DNA of 64,000 nt. Source: Rhodothermales bacterium. GTDB taxonomy: Bacteria > Bacteroidota > Rhodothermia > Rhodothermales > Bin80. The stretch lies in contig JANQES010000120.1 of the NCBI GenBank assembly GCA_028278205.1, forward strand, positions 45,330-109,329, read 5' to 3'. Below the pieces are notes generated by a model. That model searched no databases. It saw nothing but the letters and a program-made list of their open reading frames with translations, and had not been told where the DNA came from. Positions 53,405 through 62,381 of this stretch are shown here, piece after piece. The translations under genes were made by a program, and so were the position numbers. Every line of letters begins with the position of its first letter. Positions within the stretch are counted from its first letter, which is position 1.

Positions 53405-56400
53405 TCACACCGTCGCCGCCTTCTCTTCCAGCATCAGCTTTTGCAAAACAGACCGCGCATCGCCGAGATCAGGCACGTCCTGGACGATGGCGCGGAGTTT
53501 CTTCTTGTTTTTGGATTCTTTGAGAACGTAGCGCTGGTCGAGGTCGTTGAGCTTTTCGAGCAGCGGGTAGAAGACGTGGTCGTAGAAATGCGGATCGGTG
53601 TCTTGCGAGGGCATCTCCAGGAAGAGGCGGCGGTTTTTGAACTGCACCTTCGGCAGCCGTAGCGATTGGCCGAGGAGCTTGATCTCGGCGGCGCGCAGCA
53701 GGTTGTCTACCTCGCGTGGGACGGGGCCGAAGCGGTCGTTCATCTCGGCGCGGGCTTCGTTGAGGGCTTCGGCGGTCTGGGCTTCGCTGATGCGGCGGTA
53801 GAGGCTGAGGCGTTCGAGATGGTTCGAGAGGTAGAATTCGGGGATGAAGGCGTCTTCTTCGACGTCCACCGTCGTCTCGTCGGGGCGGGGCGCCGGGGCG
53901 TCTTTGAAGAGGTCGTGGAACTCCTCGTAGCGCAACTCCTGCACCGATTCGTCGAGGATCTTGTGATAGGTCTCGTAGCCCACTTCGGCGATGAAGCCGC
54001 TCTGCTCGCCGCCCAGGAGGTTGCCCGCGCCGCGAATGTCGAGATCCCGCATGGCAATCTGAAAGCCGCTGCCGAGGTCGCTGAACTCTTCGACGGCTTG
54101 CAGCCGCTGCCGCGCCTCGCGCGTGAGCGTGTGGATCGACGGCACGAGCAGGTAGCAAAACGCCTTCCGGTCCGACCGGCCCACGCGCCCGCGCAACTGA
54201 TGCAACTCGGACAGCCCGAACCGCTGCGCGTGGTGGATGATGATGGTGTTGGCGTTCGAAATGTCGAGCCCGTTTTCGATGATGCTCGTAGAAACGAGCA
54301 CGTCGAATTTCTTATCGATGAAACCCATCATCACCCGTTCGAGCCGCGCCGGCTTCATCTGGCCGTGGGCGATCTGAATGCGGACGTCCGGCACCAGTTC
54401 GCGCAGCATCGCCGAGAATTCCTCGATGGATTGGACGCGGTTGTGGATGAAGAAAACCTGCCCACCCCGGCTGATTTCGTAGATAATCGCATCGCGAATC
54501 AGATCTTTGTCGAACGAGTGGATCTCGGTGAGGATGGGCTGGCGGTTGGGCGGCGGCGTGCTGATGATCGACAGATCGCGCGCGCCCATCAGCGAAAATT
54601 GAAGCGTCCGGGGGATGGGCGTGGCCGTCAGCGTCAGCGTATCGACGTTGACGCGCATCTGCCGGAGCTTCTCTTTGACGCCCACCCCGAACCGCTGCTC
54701 TTCGTCGATGATCAACAGGCCGAGTTCTTTGAATTTCACGTCTTTCGACACCAGCCGGTGCGTGCCCACGGCGATGTCCACCTTCCCGGCTTCCAGATCT
54801 TTGACGATCTTCTTCAACTCTGCCGCCGTGCGGAAGCGCGAGAGCATCTCGATCCGAATCGGAAATCGATCCAGGCGTTTTTTGAACGTCTCGAAATGCT
54901 GCCGGGCCAGCACGGTCGTCGGCACGAGGATGGCCACCTGCTTGCCCTCCTGCGCCGCCTTGAACGCCGCGCGGACCGCCACCTCCGTCTTGCCGAAGCC
55001 CACGTCGCCGCAGACGAGCCGGTCCATCGGCACGGCGGTTTCCATGTCGCCTTTGATGGCTTCGGCGGCGGTGGCCTGGTCGGGCGTGTCTTCGAATTCG
55101 AACGACGCCTCCATCTCCCGCTGCCACACCGAATCCTTCGCAAACGCGTAGCCTTTCGACGATTTTCGCCGCGCATACAACAAAATCAGATCGCGGGCGA
55201 TGTCTTTGACACGCTTCTTGGTGCGCGCCTTCGTGCGCTCCCACTGCCCGGAGCCGAGCTTCGTCAGGCGTGGCTGATGCCCTTCCTTACCCGTGTATTT
55301 GTGCAGCTTATACAGCGCGTTGACGTTGACGTAAAGCACGTCCTCGCCCGCATAATGCAGGCGCACGGCCTCCTGCTGCTTCTCGCGCACCGTGATCTTC
55401 TGCAACCCGGCAAACTTGCCGATGCCGTAATCGATGTGGACGACGAAATCGCCGGGGCGGAGGTTTTTCAACTCGCGCAAACTCAGCCCGCCCTGCTTCC
55501 GCCGCTTCCGCGTCGAAGGCCGGTGATAGCGGTTGAAGATCTGGTGATCGGTATAAACGGCCAGCCCCAACTCTGGCATCTCAAACCCCTCGTGCAACGA
55601 CTCGACGAGCAGCTTGAGTTGTTTTTGTTCGATGTGATCTTCGAGCAAATCGTAGAGCCGCGCCTCCTGCCCCCGGCTGTCGCACAGGATGAACGTCTCG
55701 ACGTGCCGCTGCGCGTTTTCGGCGATCTGCCGGCGCAATCGTTCGATGTTGCCGTGGAACGGCGGCTGTGGCCGAGCGTCCAGCGGTAGAGACGTTACAT
55801 GTAACGTCTCTACATTATCTGTAAAGACGCCGAAGAGCAGGCGCGGGAAGGCCAGCATCGCCGTCGTCAGCGCGTCGCCGTCGAGGTAGCGGGTTGATGG
55901 ATCCGGGTAGGATTCGTCGGGATGGGCGGTTTTTGCGTGCTCGTAGAGGTCTCCGGCGTGTTTGAAGAGCGTGTCGGCGTGCTCGGCCAGGCGGGCGGCG
56001 TCGAACGTCGCCACGAGGGTGGTTTCGGGGAGATACTCGAAGAGCGATCCGTAGCCTTCGCTTGCATCGGATGGGCGCTCCAGGTTCGGCACGATGCGCG
56101 CCGTCGTCAGGCGGCTGATGGAGCGCTGCGTCCGCGCATCGAACTCGCGGATCGAGTCGATTTCATCCCCAAAAAACTCGATGCGAATCGGATAATCGCC
56201 CACGAACGGATAGACGTCGAGGATGCCGCCGCGCCAGGCCACCTCGCCCGGCTGCTCGACGAACTCGACGCGCTCGAAGCCCTGCCCTGCCAGCCGTTCG
56301 ATGAGCGTCTGCGGCGCAATCTCTTCGCCGACGGCGATGACCAGCGTCTCGTGCTGCACGGTGCTCGGCGGCGGCACCTGCTCGAACAACGCCTCGACGC

Positions 56401-56785
56401 TCGTCACCACGACACCCGCGAAGTCGTTGCTGCATTGCTGCAGCACGTCGGCCCGGCGGATCAGCGGGGCCGGATCGGCGATGTGTTCGTGATCGTAGGG
56501 TTTCTGGCTGCTCGGCGGGAAGAGCAGCAGGCCGTCGGTTTTTTCGAGCAGTTGTTCGAGGTCGCTGTGCAGGTACGCCGCGTCGTCGGCCTCCGCGAGG
56601 ATGCAGAGCAGCGGGCGGCCCAGCGCCTCGTTTACGCGATGGAGGATGAACGCCGGAATCGAGCCGGCGGCCCCTTTGAGTTCGAGGGCTGCCGGATACG
56701 CCGTCTCGGCGGCGCGGCACCACGCCACCGCCTGCTCGCAGACGTCAGACGTGGCAAGACGTTGATAGATCGCGGAGAGAGACAC
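53405..56785 (-). CDS. mfd: Transcription-repair coupling factor Mfd
   Basis: Mfd removes stalled RNA polymerase and recruits UvrA to lesions. The 1126-aa protein has a UvrB-like N-terminal part, the RNA polymerase-interacting domain (LRPGDFVVHIDYGIGKFAGLQ, EAVRLHYAGEDVLYVNVNAL) and a RecG-like motor: Walker A RLVCGDVGFGKTEVAVRAAF, DEEQRFGVGVKEKL, TLTATPIPRTLQFSL, QLRGRVGRSDRKAFCYLL. The start is GTG 56785. An exact 28-bp palindrome at 55786-55813 lies in frame inside it, adding about ten residues (NVETLHVTSL) not expected in the family. A T-first palindrome precedes the gene. Confidence 0.97.
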   Translation of the reverse strand: MSLSAIYQRLATSDVCEQAVAWCRAAETAYPAALELKGAAGSIPAFILHRVNEALGRPLLCILAEADDAAYLHSDLEQLLEKTDGLLLFPPSSQKPYDHEHIADPAPLIRRADVLQQCSNDFAGVVVTSVEALFEQVPPPSTVQHETLVIAVGEEIAPQTLIERLAGQGFERVEFVEQPGEVAWRGGILDVYPFVGDYPIRIEFFGDEIDSIREFDARTQRSISRLTTARIVPNLERPSDASEGYGSLFEYLPETTLVATFDAARLAEHADTLFKHAGDLYEHAKTAHPDESYPDPSTRYLDGDALTTAMLAFPRLLFGVFTDNVETLHVTSLPLDARPQPPFHGNIERLRRQIAENAQRHVETFILCDSRGQEARLYDLLEDHIEQKQLKLLVESLHEGFEMPELGLAVYTDHQIFNRYHRPSTRKRRKQGGLSLRELKNLRPGDFVVHIDYGIGKFAGLQKITVREKQQEAVRLHYAGEDVLYVNVNALYKLHKYTGKEGHQPRLTKLGSGQWERTKARTKKRVKDIARDLILLYARRKSSKGYAFAKDSVWQREMEASFEFEDTPDQATAAEAIKGDMETAVPMDRLVCGDVGFGKTEVAVRAAFKAAQEGKQVAILVPTTVLARQHFETFKKRLDRFPIRIEMLSRFRTAAELKKIVKDLEAGKVDIAVGTHRLVSKDVKFKELGLLIIDEEQRFGVGVKEKLRQMRVNVDTLTLTATPIPRTLQFSLMGARDLSIISTPPPNRQPILTEIHSFDKDLIRDAIIYEISRGGQVFFIHNRVQSIEEFSAMLRELVPDVRIQIAHGQMKPARLERVMMGFIDKKFDVLVSTSIIENGLDISNANTIIIHHAQRFGLSELHQLRGRVGRSDRKAFCYLLVPSIHTLTREARQRLQAVEEFSDLGSGFQIAMRDLDIRGAGNLLGGEQSGFIAEVGYETYHKILDESVQELRYEEFHDLFKDAPAPRPDETTVDVEEDAFIPEFYLSNHLERLSLYRRISEAQTAEALNEARAEMNDRFGPVPREVDNLLRAAEIKLLGQSLRLPKVQFKNRRLFLEMPSQDTDPHFYDHVFYPLLEKLNDLDQRYVLKESKNKKKLRAIVQDVPDLGDARSVLQKLMLEEKAATV
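55786..55813. repeat. 28-bp perfect palindrome inside mfd
   Basis: GTAGAGACGTTACA and its complement TGTAACGTCTCTAC form a perfect palindrome centred at 55799/55800. A partial copy (GTAAAGACG) follows at 55821. It interrupts the coding sequence before the conserved PPFHGNIERLRRQI segment without breaking the frame. Confidence 0.85.
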
Positions 56786-56797
56786 GAGGTAGGGATA

Positions 56798-56832
56798 TTT
56801 TTTAATTTCGACCGCAGGGAGAAATTAAAAAA
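56798..56832. repeat. Palindrome upstream of mfd
   Basis: TTTTTTAATTTC (56798-56809) and GAAATTAAAAAA (56821-56832) are perfect 12-bp arms with an 11-bp loop, 12 bp ahead of the mfd GTG on the minus strand. Same T-first/A-last design as at fabG and the WYL gene. Confidence 0.8.
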
Positions 56833-56916
56833 GCACGAAAGGCCGTAGCCCTTTTTTCAGAGCTACGGCGATGGCCGCAATGAGACGGATGAACGGGCCT
56901 AAAGTTCAACCGAAAT

Positions 56917-57000
56917 ATGAATTTTGACGCGCCAACGCCGAGAAAGACGATGCCCGTGAACCTACCATAAGTCTCGCCAATTTCGACAGTCAAAATTCAT
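56917..57000. repeat. Inverted-repeat element C (84 bp)
   Basis: Ends ATGAATTTTGAC (56917-56928) and GTCAAAATTCAT (56989-57000) are identical to those of elements A and B, 21 kb away, with a 60-bp interior. It lies between murQ and mfd, 16 bp from parS copy 2. Confidence 0.85.
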
Positions 57001-57015
57001 CCGTGAAAACCAAAA

Positions 57016-57031
57016 TGTTTCACGTGAAACA
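57016..57031. promoter_or_regulatory. parS centromere site, copy 2
   Basis: A second perfect TGTTTCACGTGAAACA, intergenic, 16 bp beyond the murQ stop and 12.7 kb from copy 1. About 45 kb from the putative oriC. Multiple parS sites near the origin are normal for ParABS systems. Confidence 0.92.
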
Positions 57032-57046
57032 TCGTGGAACACGCGT

Positions 57047-57976
57047 TCATGCGCCAAAATCGCCGATTATGGCCGGTCGGACGAAGCCGTTGGTGGTTTC
57101 GAGCCGCTGTTTTGCCTCCTCCGCCGAGACCCCGGCCAGGATCACCACCAGCGCCGTCTTGACGTGCCCGCTGACGCTTTCGAGCACCCGCGAGGCCTCG
57201 GCATAATCGACGCCCGTGACCATCATCACCGTCCGCTTGGACCGCTCGATGAGCTTCTTGCTGGTCATCTGAAGATCGACCATCATGTTCTCGTAGACCT
57301 TCCCGATCCGGACCATCGAGGCAGTGGTGATCATGTTGAGCACGAGCTTCTGCGCCGTGCCGCTTTTCATGCGCGTCGAACCCATAATCACTTCCGGCCC
57401 GACGACGGCGCAGATCGCCACGTCTACGGCGAGGTTGAATTCCGAACGCGGGTTGCACGTGACGAAGAGCGTCTTGCAGCCGATGGTACGGGCATAGGCC
57501 ACGGCGCCGACCACGTACGGCGTGCGACGGCTGGCCGCGATGCCGCACACCACGTCGGGCGGCGCCACGCCGGCCTCTTCGAGCGCGCGCGCGCCGTTCT
57601 CCTCGACATCCTCGGCGCCTTCCTGCGACCGAAACACGGCCTTCGGGCCGCCGGCAATCAGCCCCTGCACCATCTCCGGCGGTGTGCCGTAGGTAGGCGG
57701 GCATTCCGAGGCATCGAGGATGCCGAGCCGCCCGCTGGTGCCTGCGCCCACATAAAAAAGCCGCCCACCTTGCCGAAACGCCTCTACCACGATCTCCACC
57801 GCCTGCTCGATATGCGGGATTTCCTCGCGCACGGCGATGGGCACTTTGTGGTCTTCGGTGTTGATGATCTCCAGAATCTCACGCACGGAGGCCGTGTCGA
57901 TCTCCATAGAAAGGGGATTGCGCTGTTCGGTCGCGAGGGTCTGGAGTTCCGCGAAAAGCGAGGAAGGGTCGGTCAT
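57047..57976 (-). CDS. murQ: N-acetylmuramic acid 6-phosphate etherase
   Basis: MurQ splits the lactyl ether of MurNAc-6-P during peptidoglycan recycling in the cytoplasm. The 309-aa SIS-domain protein has TEQRNPLSMEIDT, the sugar-phosphate loop LFYVGAGTSGRLGILDASECPPTYGTP, and the conserved VGPEVIMGSTRMKSGTAQKLVLNM near residue 195. Length is standard. No kinase (anmK) or transporter adjoins. A parS site and inverted-repeat element C lie downstream; mfd follows on the same strand. Confidence 0.96.
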   Translation of the reverse strand: MTDPSSLFAELQTLATEQRNPLSMEIDTASVREILEIINTEDHKVPIAVREEIPHIEQAVEIVVEAFRQGGRLFYVGAGTSGRLGILDASECPPTYGTPPEMVQGLIAGGPKAVFRSQEGAEDVEENGARALEEAGVAPPDVVCGIAASRRTPYVVGAVAYARTIGCKTLFVTCNPRSEFNLAVDVAICAVVGPEVIMGSTRMKSGTAQKLVLNMITTASMVRIGKVYENMMVDLQMTSKKLIERSKRTVMMVTGVDYAEASRVLESVSGHVKTALVVILAGVSAEEAKQRLETTNGFVRPAIIGDFGA

Positions 57977-58019
57977 AGGAAGGCGTCAGGGTGTGGACAG
58001 GGGAGAGTAGTTTTGAGGA

Positions 58020-58120
58020 TCAAAAGGGCGAAAGGGGGAGAGGGCGAGTAGCCAATGGGGAATGGCCAAAAGGCTTTCTGCTTGACCAGTCCCCATTGGC
58101 TACTGGCCATTCGCTATTCG
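58020..58120. repeat. Composite GA-rich plus AGTAGCCAATGGGGA inverted repeat
   Basis: AGTAGCCAATGGGGA (58047-58061) and TCCCCATTGGCTACT (58090-58104) are perfect 15-bp arms; ATGGCC/GGCCAT continue the pairing pattern. Left of it lie GA-rich words (AAAGGGGGAGAGGGCG). It sits between murQ and the CHAT gene on the minus strand. Confidence 0.85.
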
Positions 58121-58121
58121 C

Positions 58122-60884
58122 TCAACGAGGGCGCTTGCGAATCCGGTAGCCAAAATACAACAGGCCGAGCAGCAGCAGGCCGAGTCCAGGCAACCACCAC
58201 GACCGGGGGCCTTTGAGCGTCATCGAGGCGGTGTCTCCGTAGATCATAGGAGCGGCCCAGAGGAACGGGCTGGCATTTTCATCCTTCGCCTTGTCGAGAT
58301 AGTGCAACTGGGCTTGCTGCAACGCAATGTCTTTGGGTAAGCCCTTCTTCAGGTTTCGATAGAACGCCTCCATAATCAGCACCGCCGTTTTGTCATCGAC
58401 GAACCAGGAGGTTGCCAGCGAACTTTTCACCCCCAGCGCGCGAAAAGCATATTGCAAGCCGGCCATCCCCTCGCCGCGATGAAACACCCCGCGCGCGGTG
58501 CCGCAGCCGCTGAGCACCACCAGATCAGTCGGCATGTTGCTGCGCTGTTGAATCTCATGCAGGTAGAGGATACCGTCGTACTGCTCATACATCGGGTCTT
58601 TCGAGAGGATGATGGCGTTTTGAAGCGGCATCGACGGGCGCATCAGTGTATGCGAGGCCAGGTGCAGGATCTTGGCCGAGGCGGCGGTTTCGAAAAAGGC
58701 GGCTTCGGTGGCTTCCTCATCGAGCCGCAGCGAGACGCTGCCGAAGCGCGCGTCGATGGCCTCGATTTCTTCGACGACGGCGGGCAAGTTGATCAAGGTC
58801 TCAGACGCATCGCGGGTGGCGCGGAGCCGGCTGGGCAGTTTCGTATCCGAGAACTGGCTTTTTCCAAAAGCAACGACGTCGTAGGTGGGTTGGGCTTCGA
58901 CGGCGGGTTTGTTCAACAACAAAGCCGTCGCCAGTTCGATAGAGATGGGGTGTTTTCGCATCAGGTACGGCGCCTCGCGATACTGATATCCGGGCGTCTC
59001 TTCTTCGACGAGCATGGAAAACGGCAGCATGAACAGCAGGCCGTCTGGAATCACGATGAGGCGGGCCTCGTTGGGGATGAAGGGGGCCGCCGGCGCGTAA
59101 AGCCGGTTGTAGAGCTGGTGCAGCGCTGCCAGCGAAAACATGCGGTCGTCGAAGGTCGGCAGCGCCTCCGGTTTTTCGAACAGCGGGCTCACCTGCGCCA
59201 GCAAGCTCCGGAGCGAATCGGAGGAGATGGGCAGCGGGACGACAGTGAGCGTATCCGGCGTCAGGATGAAGACGTGGGGCAGCGGTGTGCGTCCGAAGAG
59301 CCGGTCGCTAATGCTCGTTTCATCCAAAAAATATGACAAGACAACCTGATTCTGCGCGGCCAGCACCCGCTGCACGGCGTCTATCGAAGGCAGGGTTAGC
59401 GAATCGTCCAGCGCCAGCAGGCTCTTTTGTTCGGGGATGATCTGCTGCTCGCGGGTGATCAACGCGGTGCGCTCGGCCGAGGTGAGCGTGTCGGTGGCGA
59501 GCTGATTGCGGATATGGATGAGCGTAGCCGTCAGCGAGTCGAGGTGTGCCCGGTCTTCAGGAGACCGTACGCTGCGAAGCATGGACTGCGTGCGAAGGTC
59601 GAGCAGATGACGCGCGCGGGTTTGCTCCAGCGCCGCGAAGGCGGCTTCGTACTTTTTCTGTGCCAGCAATACCCGGACGAGGCTCCGGTGAGATTCCTGC
59701 CAGTCGGCAAAAGCCTGGGCGGCCCAGTCCGTCGAGCGAAGCGATTCGCGAAACGCCTCCGTCACCTGGATGGCTTCGATGTAATACTCGACGGCGCGGA
59801 CGTAGTCTCCTCGCACTTCGGCCAGATGGCCCAGGTCGCGGAGGATGCGCCGCTTCGCATCGGGCAAGATGCTGGGGGTCGTGCGAGCCAGGCGTAGACT
59901 TTCGTCGAAAGCGCGTTGGGCGGCTTCGAAATCGCCCACTTGCATAAAAAGCCGCCCTCGCTTTCTCAGGAGATGGTAGGACAGGTAGTCGTCGTTATCT
60001 CTGCGGATGATCCGTTCAGCCTCATCGAGATGACGACGCGCGCTCTCGATATCGCCGAGAAAAGCCCTCGATTCGGACAGCAAGATGAGCGCGTGTGCCA
60101 TGTTTTCATCTACTGTGGGATGTCTCAGCAGATCATCTTTCAGCAGGTTCACGCTCGCTTCGGCCAGGCGGCCGGCCTGCTCGTAGGCCGCCGAGTCAGG
60201 CAGACCGATGAAATCGGTCTTTTCAATAATCGAGTTGGCTCGCAGATACAACGACTTGGCGCGAGAAAGACGCAACAGAGGGGATGAAACCTCAGCGGTT
60301 TGAATCATGCTATCGACGACCTGGAAGAAGCGTTGCGCCTTGTCGAAATCCCGAATGCGTTCCAGGGCCATGCCGATGTCCAGATATAAACCGGGCAGGA
60401 CTTCGGGCTTCCAATCTGTATGATGGTCGAGCGTTCGGACGTAGTCTGGTACGGCTTCGGCCAGATCGCCGCGTAGAAAGTGTAGTTGTCCTCGCCACCA
60501 GTACATCCTGCCAAATCCATACGTGTTGGAAGACGGGTCGAAGCGCTCGAAGAAGGACTCGACGACCTCCATGGCTTCCTCGTTGCGCCTGAGGCTATTC
60601 AACGCCCATACTTCGTTGGTGTAAATGCCCCGGTAGTATCGATAGTCAGGATCGGTCCCGGCGTTGACGTAACATGTCTTCGTCTCGCGGACTTTGTCCA
60701 AGAACCACCGCCACTCCTCCAGCGTCATGGTTTCCTTGTACGGATCGATCGAGTGCGCGTTTTGAAAGAGTCTGTCGCAGCGGCGCTGTTGGTCCGTTGT
60801 ATCGGCGGGGGCCAGCACGAGGAAGACGCCGAGCAGGAGGGGGAGCATGGATGAGGCGGGCGCGTAACGGATGGCGGGGGGCAC
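58122..60884 (-). CDS. TPR-CHAT protein with signal peptide and C-terminal membrane anchor
   Basis: The 920-aa protein has a hydrophobic N-terminal segment (SMLPLLLGVFLVLAPADT), many TPR-like helices from about residue 60 to 460, and a caspase-like CHAT domain. Its catalytic dyad is visible: His in AKILHLASHTLM and Cys in DLVVLSGCGTARGVFHRGEGMAGL. A final membrane helix (WWLPGLGLLLLGLLYFGY) ends with RIRKRPR, placing the bulk outside the cytoplasm. Proteolytic activity and targets are unknown. It is divergent from recF. Confidence 0.85.
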   Translation of the reverse strand: MPPAIRYAPASSMLPLLLGVFLVLAPADTTDQQRRCDRLFQNAHSIDPYKETMTLEEWRWFLDKVRETKTCYVNAGTDPDYRYYRGIYTNEVWALNSLRRNEEAMEVVESFFERFDPSSNTYGFGRMYWWRGQLHFLRGDLAEAVPDYVRTLDHHTDWKPEVLPGLYLDIGMALERIRDFDKAQRFFQVVDSMIQTAEVSSPLLRLSRAKSLYLRANSIIEKTDFIGLPDSAAYEQAGRLAEASVNLLKDDLLRHPTVDENMAHALILLSESRAFLGDIESARRHLDEAERIIRRDNDDYLSYHLLRKRGRLFMQVGDFEAAQRAFDESLRLARTTPSILPDAKRRILRDLGHLAEVRGDYVRAVEYYIEAIQVTEAFRESLRSTDWAAQAFADWQESHRSLVRVLLAQKKYEAAFAALEQTRARHLLDLRTQSMLRSVRSPEDRAHLDSLTATLIHIRNQLATDTLTSAERTALITREQQIIPEQKSLLALDDSLTLPSIDAVQRVLAAQNQVVLSYFLDETSISDRLFGRTPLPHVFILTPDTLTVVPLPISSDSLRSLLAQVSPLFEKPEALPTFDDRMFSLAALHQLYNRLYAPAAPFIPNEARLIVIPDGLLFMLPFSMLVEEETPGYQYREAPYLMRKHPISIELATALLLNKPAVEAQPTYDVVAFGKSQFSDTKLPSRLRATRDASETLINLPAVVEEIEAIDARFGSVSLRLDEEATEAAFFETAASAKILHLASHTLMRPSMPLQNAIILSKDPMYEQYDGILYLHEIQQRSNMPTDLVVLSGCGTARGVFHRGEGMAGLQYAFRALGVKSSLATSWFVDDKTAVLIMEAFYRNLKKGLPKDIALQQAQLHYLDKAKDENASPFLWAAPMIYGDTASMTLKGPRSWWLPGLGLLLLGLLYFGYRIRKRPR

Positions 60885-61081
60885 AAGGCGGTAGACCTTT
60901 TCTCAAAGATATGTTCCCAGAGCCGTCATTTTAGTGTAAAAGCGATGAGGAAGCAGGGAGGAAAAAATGAAGGTGATGGCTCTCAAGATTCCCCGTCGAG
61001 AAGCCGCGATCTTTGGCAGGGCGCCTAGAACGAATCCCTGCGCCGGGCGTATGTATCAGGCGCTAACCGGTCCTCTCTGCT

Positions 61082-62236
61082 ATGATCCTCCGCTCTGTCC
61101 GTTTATTCGCTTTTCGTGCTCACGCCGAGACCACGGTGCCTTTTGCGCCCAAGGTGAATCTGCTGCATGGACCCAACGGAGCCGGCAAGACCAACATCCT
61201 CGAAGCCATCCACTATCTTTGCCTGTCGAAGAGCTTCATCGCTTCGAAAGACACGTACGTGCTGCGCAAGTCGTGCCCGTATTTCGAGGTGGAAGGGCTC
61301 TTCGAGGGCGAGCAACGGCACGAGATGAAGGTACGCCTGGTCTACGTGCCGGCGGAGGGCAAACGGCTCTTCGTCAACGGGGCGCCGTTGGAGCGGCTCT
61401 CGCAGATCGTCGGGGTGCTGCCCGTGGTGGTTTTTTCGCCGGAGGATCAGGCGCTCACCGCCGGCGGGCCGGAAGAACGAAGGCGCTTTCTCAACAACAT
61501 CATGAGCCAGGCCCGGCCCGTTTACCTCGACGACCTGCTCAAATACCGGCGGACCCTCCGCCAGCGCAGCGAATTGCTCTCGCAGTATCGCCGGGCGCCG
61601 CACCGTGTCGATCCGTCGTTGATGGCTTCGTGGGATGCTGAACTCGTGGCGCTCGGCAGCCGGGTGGTGGCTGCGCGCCTTCGGTTTTTGGAGGAATTTT
61701 CGGGATTTCTCGAAGAAGCCTACCGCCGCATCGAAGCCGTCGCCGAAAAGCCGACGATCAACTATCAGACCCTCGCGCCGCTGCCTCCGGACGCCGATGA
61801 AGCCGCTGTGGCCGAGGTCTATCGCGAGCGCCTGACGCGGGTGGCTCGCCGCGAACGCGAACTGGGCCGCACCCTGGCCGGCCCTCACCGCGACGAACTG
61901 GTCTTCCGCCTCGATAACCTGGAAGTGCGGCGCTACGCCTCGCAAGGCCAGCACCGCACCTTCGGCATGGCCATGAAACTGGCCCAGTACTTTTACCTCT
62001 ACGACCGCCTCGAAGAAGCCCCCATCCTGCTGCTCGACGATGTCTTCGACACACTCGATGCCCAACGCACCGGGGCGTTTCTGGAGTTGTTGCAGAGCCA
62101 GGCCGTCGGGCAGAGCCTCATCACGGCAGCCCAACGCGCGATCTTCAATGGGATGATCCCGTTCGAGCAGCCGGAGCATCAGGTGGCGCAGGTCGTCGCC
62201 GGTGCTGTCCAGAACGGTATCGAGGCGTCGTCGTAA
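61082..62236 (+). CDS. recF: DNA replication and repair protein RecF
   Basis: RecF helps load RecA at gaps with RecO and RecR. The 384-aa SMC-like ATPase has VNLLHGPNGAGKTNILEAIHYL (Walker A, about residues 25-46), SPEDQALTAGGPEERRRFLN, and the signature ASQGQHRTFGMAMKLAQ followed by Walker B APILLLDDVFDTLD. It starts at ATG 61082 (MILRSVRLFAFRAH). recF often sits next to dnaN, but here it is about 50 kb away, beside the CHAT gene. No DUF721 gene follows. Confidence 0.96.
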   Translation: MILRSVRLFAFRAHAETTVPFAPKVNLLHGPNGAGKTNILEAIHYLCLSKSFIASKDTYVLRKSCPYFEVEGLFEGEQRHEMKVRLVYVPAEGKRLFVNGAPLERLSQIVGVLPVVVFSPEDQALTAGGPEERRRFLNNIMSQARPVYLDDLLKYRRTLRQRSELLSQYRRAPHRVDPSLMASWDAELVALGSRVVAARLRFLEEFSGFLEEAYRRIEAVAEKPTINYQTLAPLPPDADEAAVAEVYRERLTRVARRERELGRTLAGPHRDELVFRLDNLEVRRYASQGQHRTFGMAMKLAQYFYLYDRLEEAPILLLDDVFDTLDAQRTGAFLELLQSQAVGQSLITAAQRAIFNGMIPFEQPEHQVAQVVAGAVQNGIEASS

Positions 62237-62270
62237 CGAAAACGTGGTGCCGTTCGTGTATCTTTATGCC

Positions 62271-62353
62271 TGTGGCAAATGGCAAATAGGCAAATGGCAA
62301 AATGCAAAAGGCAAACGTTGGCTTGATTGCCATTTGCCCATTTGCCATTTGCT
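62271..62353. repeat. CAAATGG-word imperfect inverted repeat
   Basis: Left arm TGGCAAATGGCAAATAGGCA and AATGGCAAAATGC (62272-62313) mirrors right arm ATTGCCATTTGCCCATTTGC (62327-62346). The repeated unit is about 7 bp. The single-arm copy at 34752 uses the same words. It fills the recF-M48 spacer. Confidence 0.85.
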
Positions 62354-62381
62354 CTCCCTCAACCCTTCAAGAAAGCGAACC

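Noticed and set aside
52956..53408. Minus-strand 150-aa frame downstream of mfd
   Set aside because: It crosses hairpins and a palindrome cluster and has no protein-like pattern; the plus-strand 42-aa peptide is more convincing.
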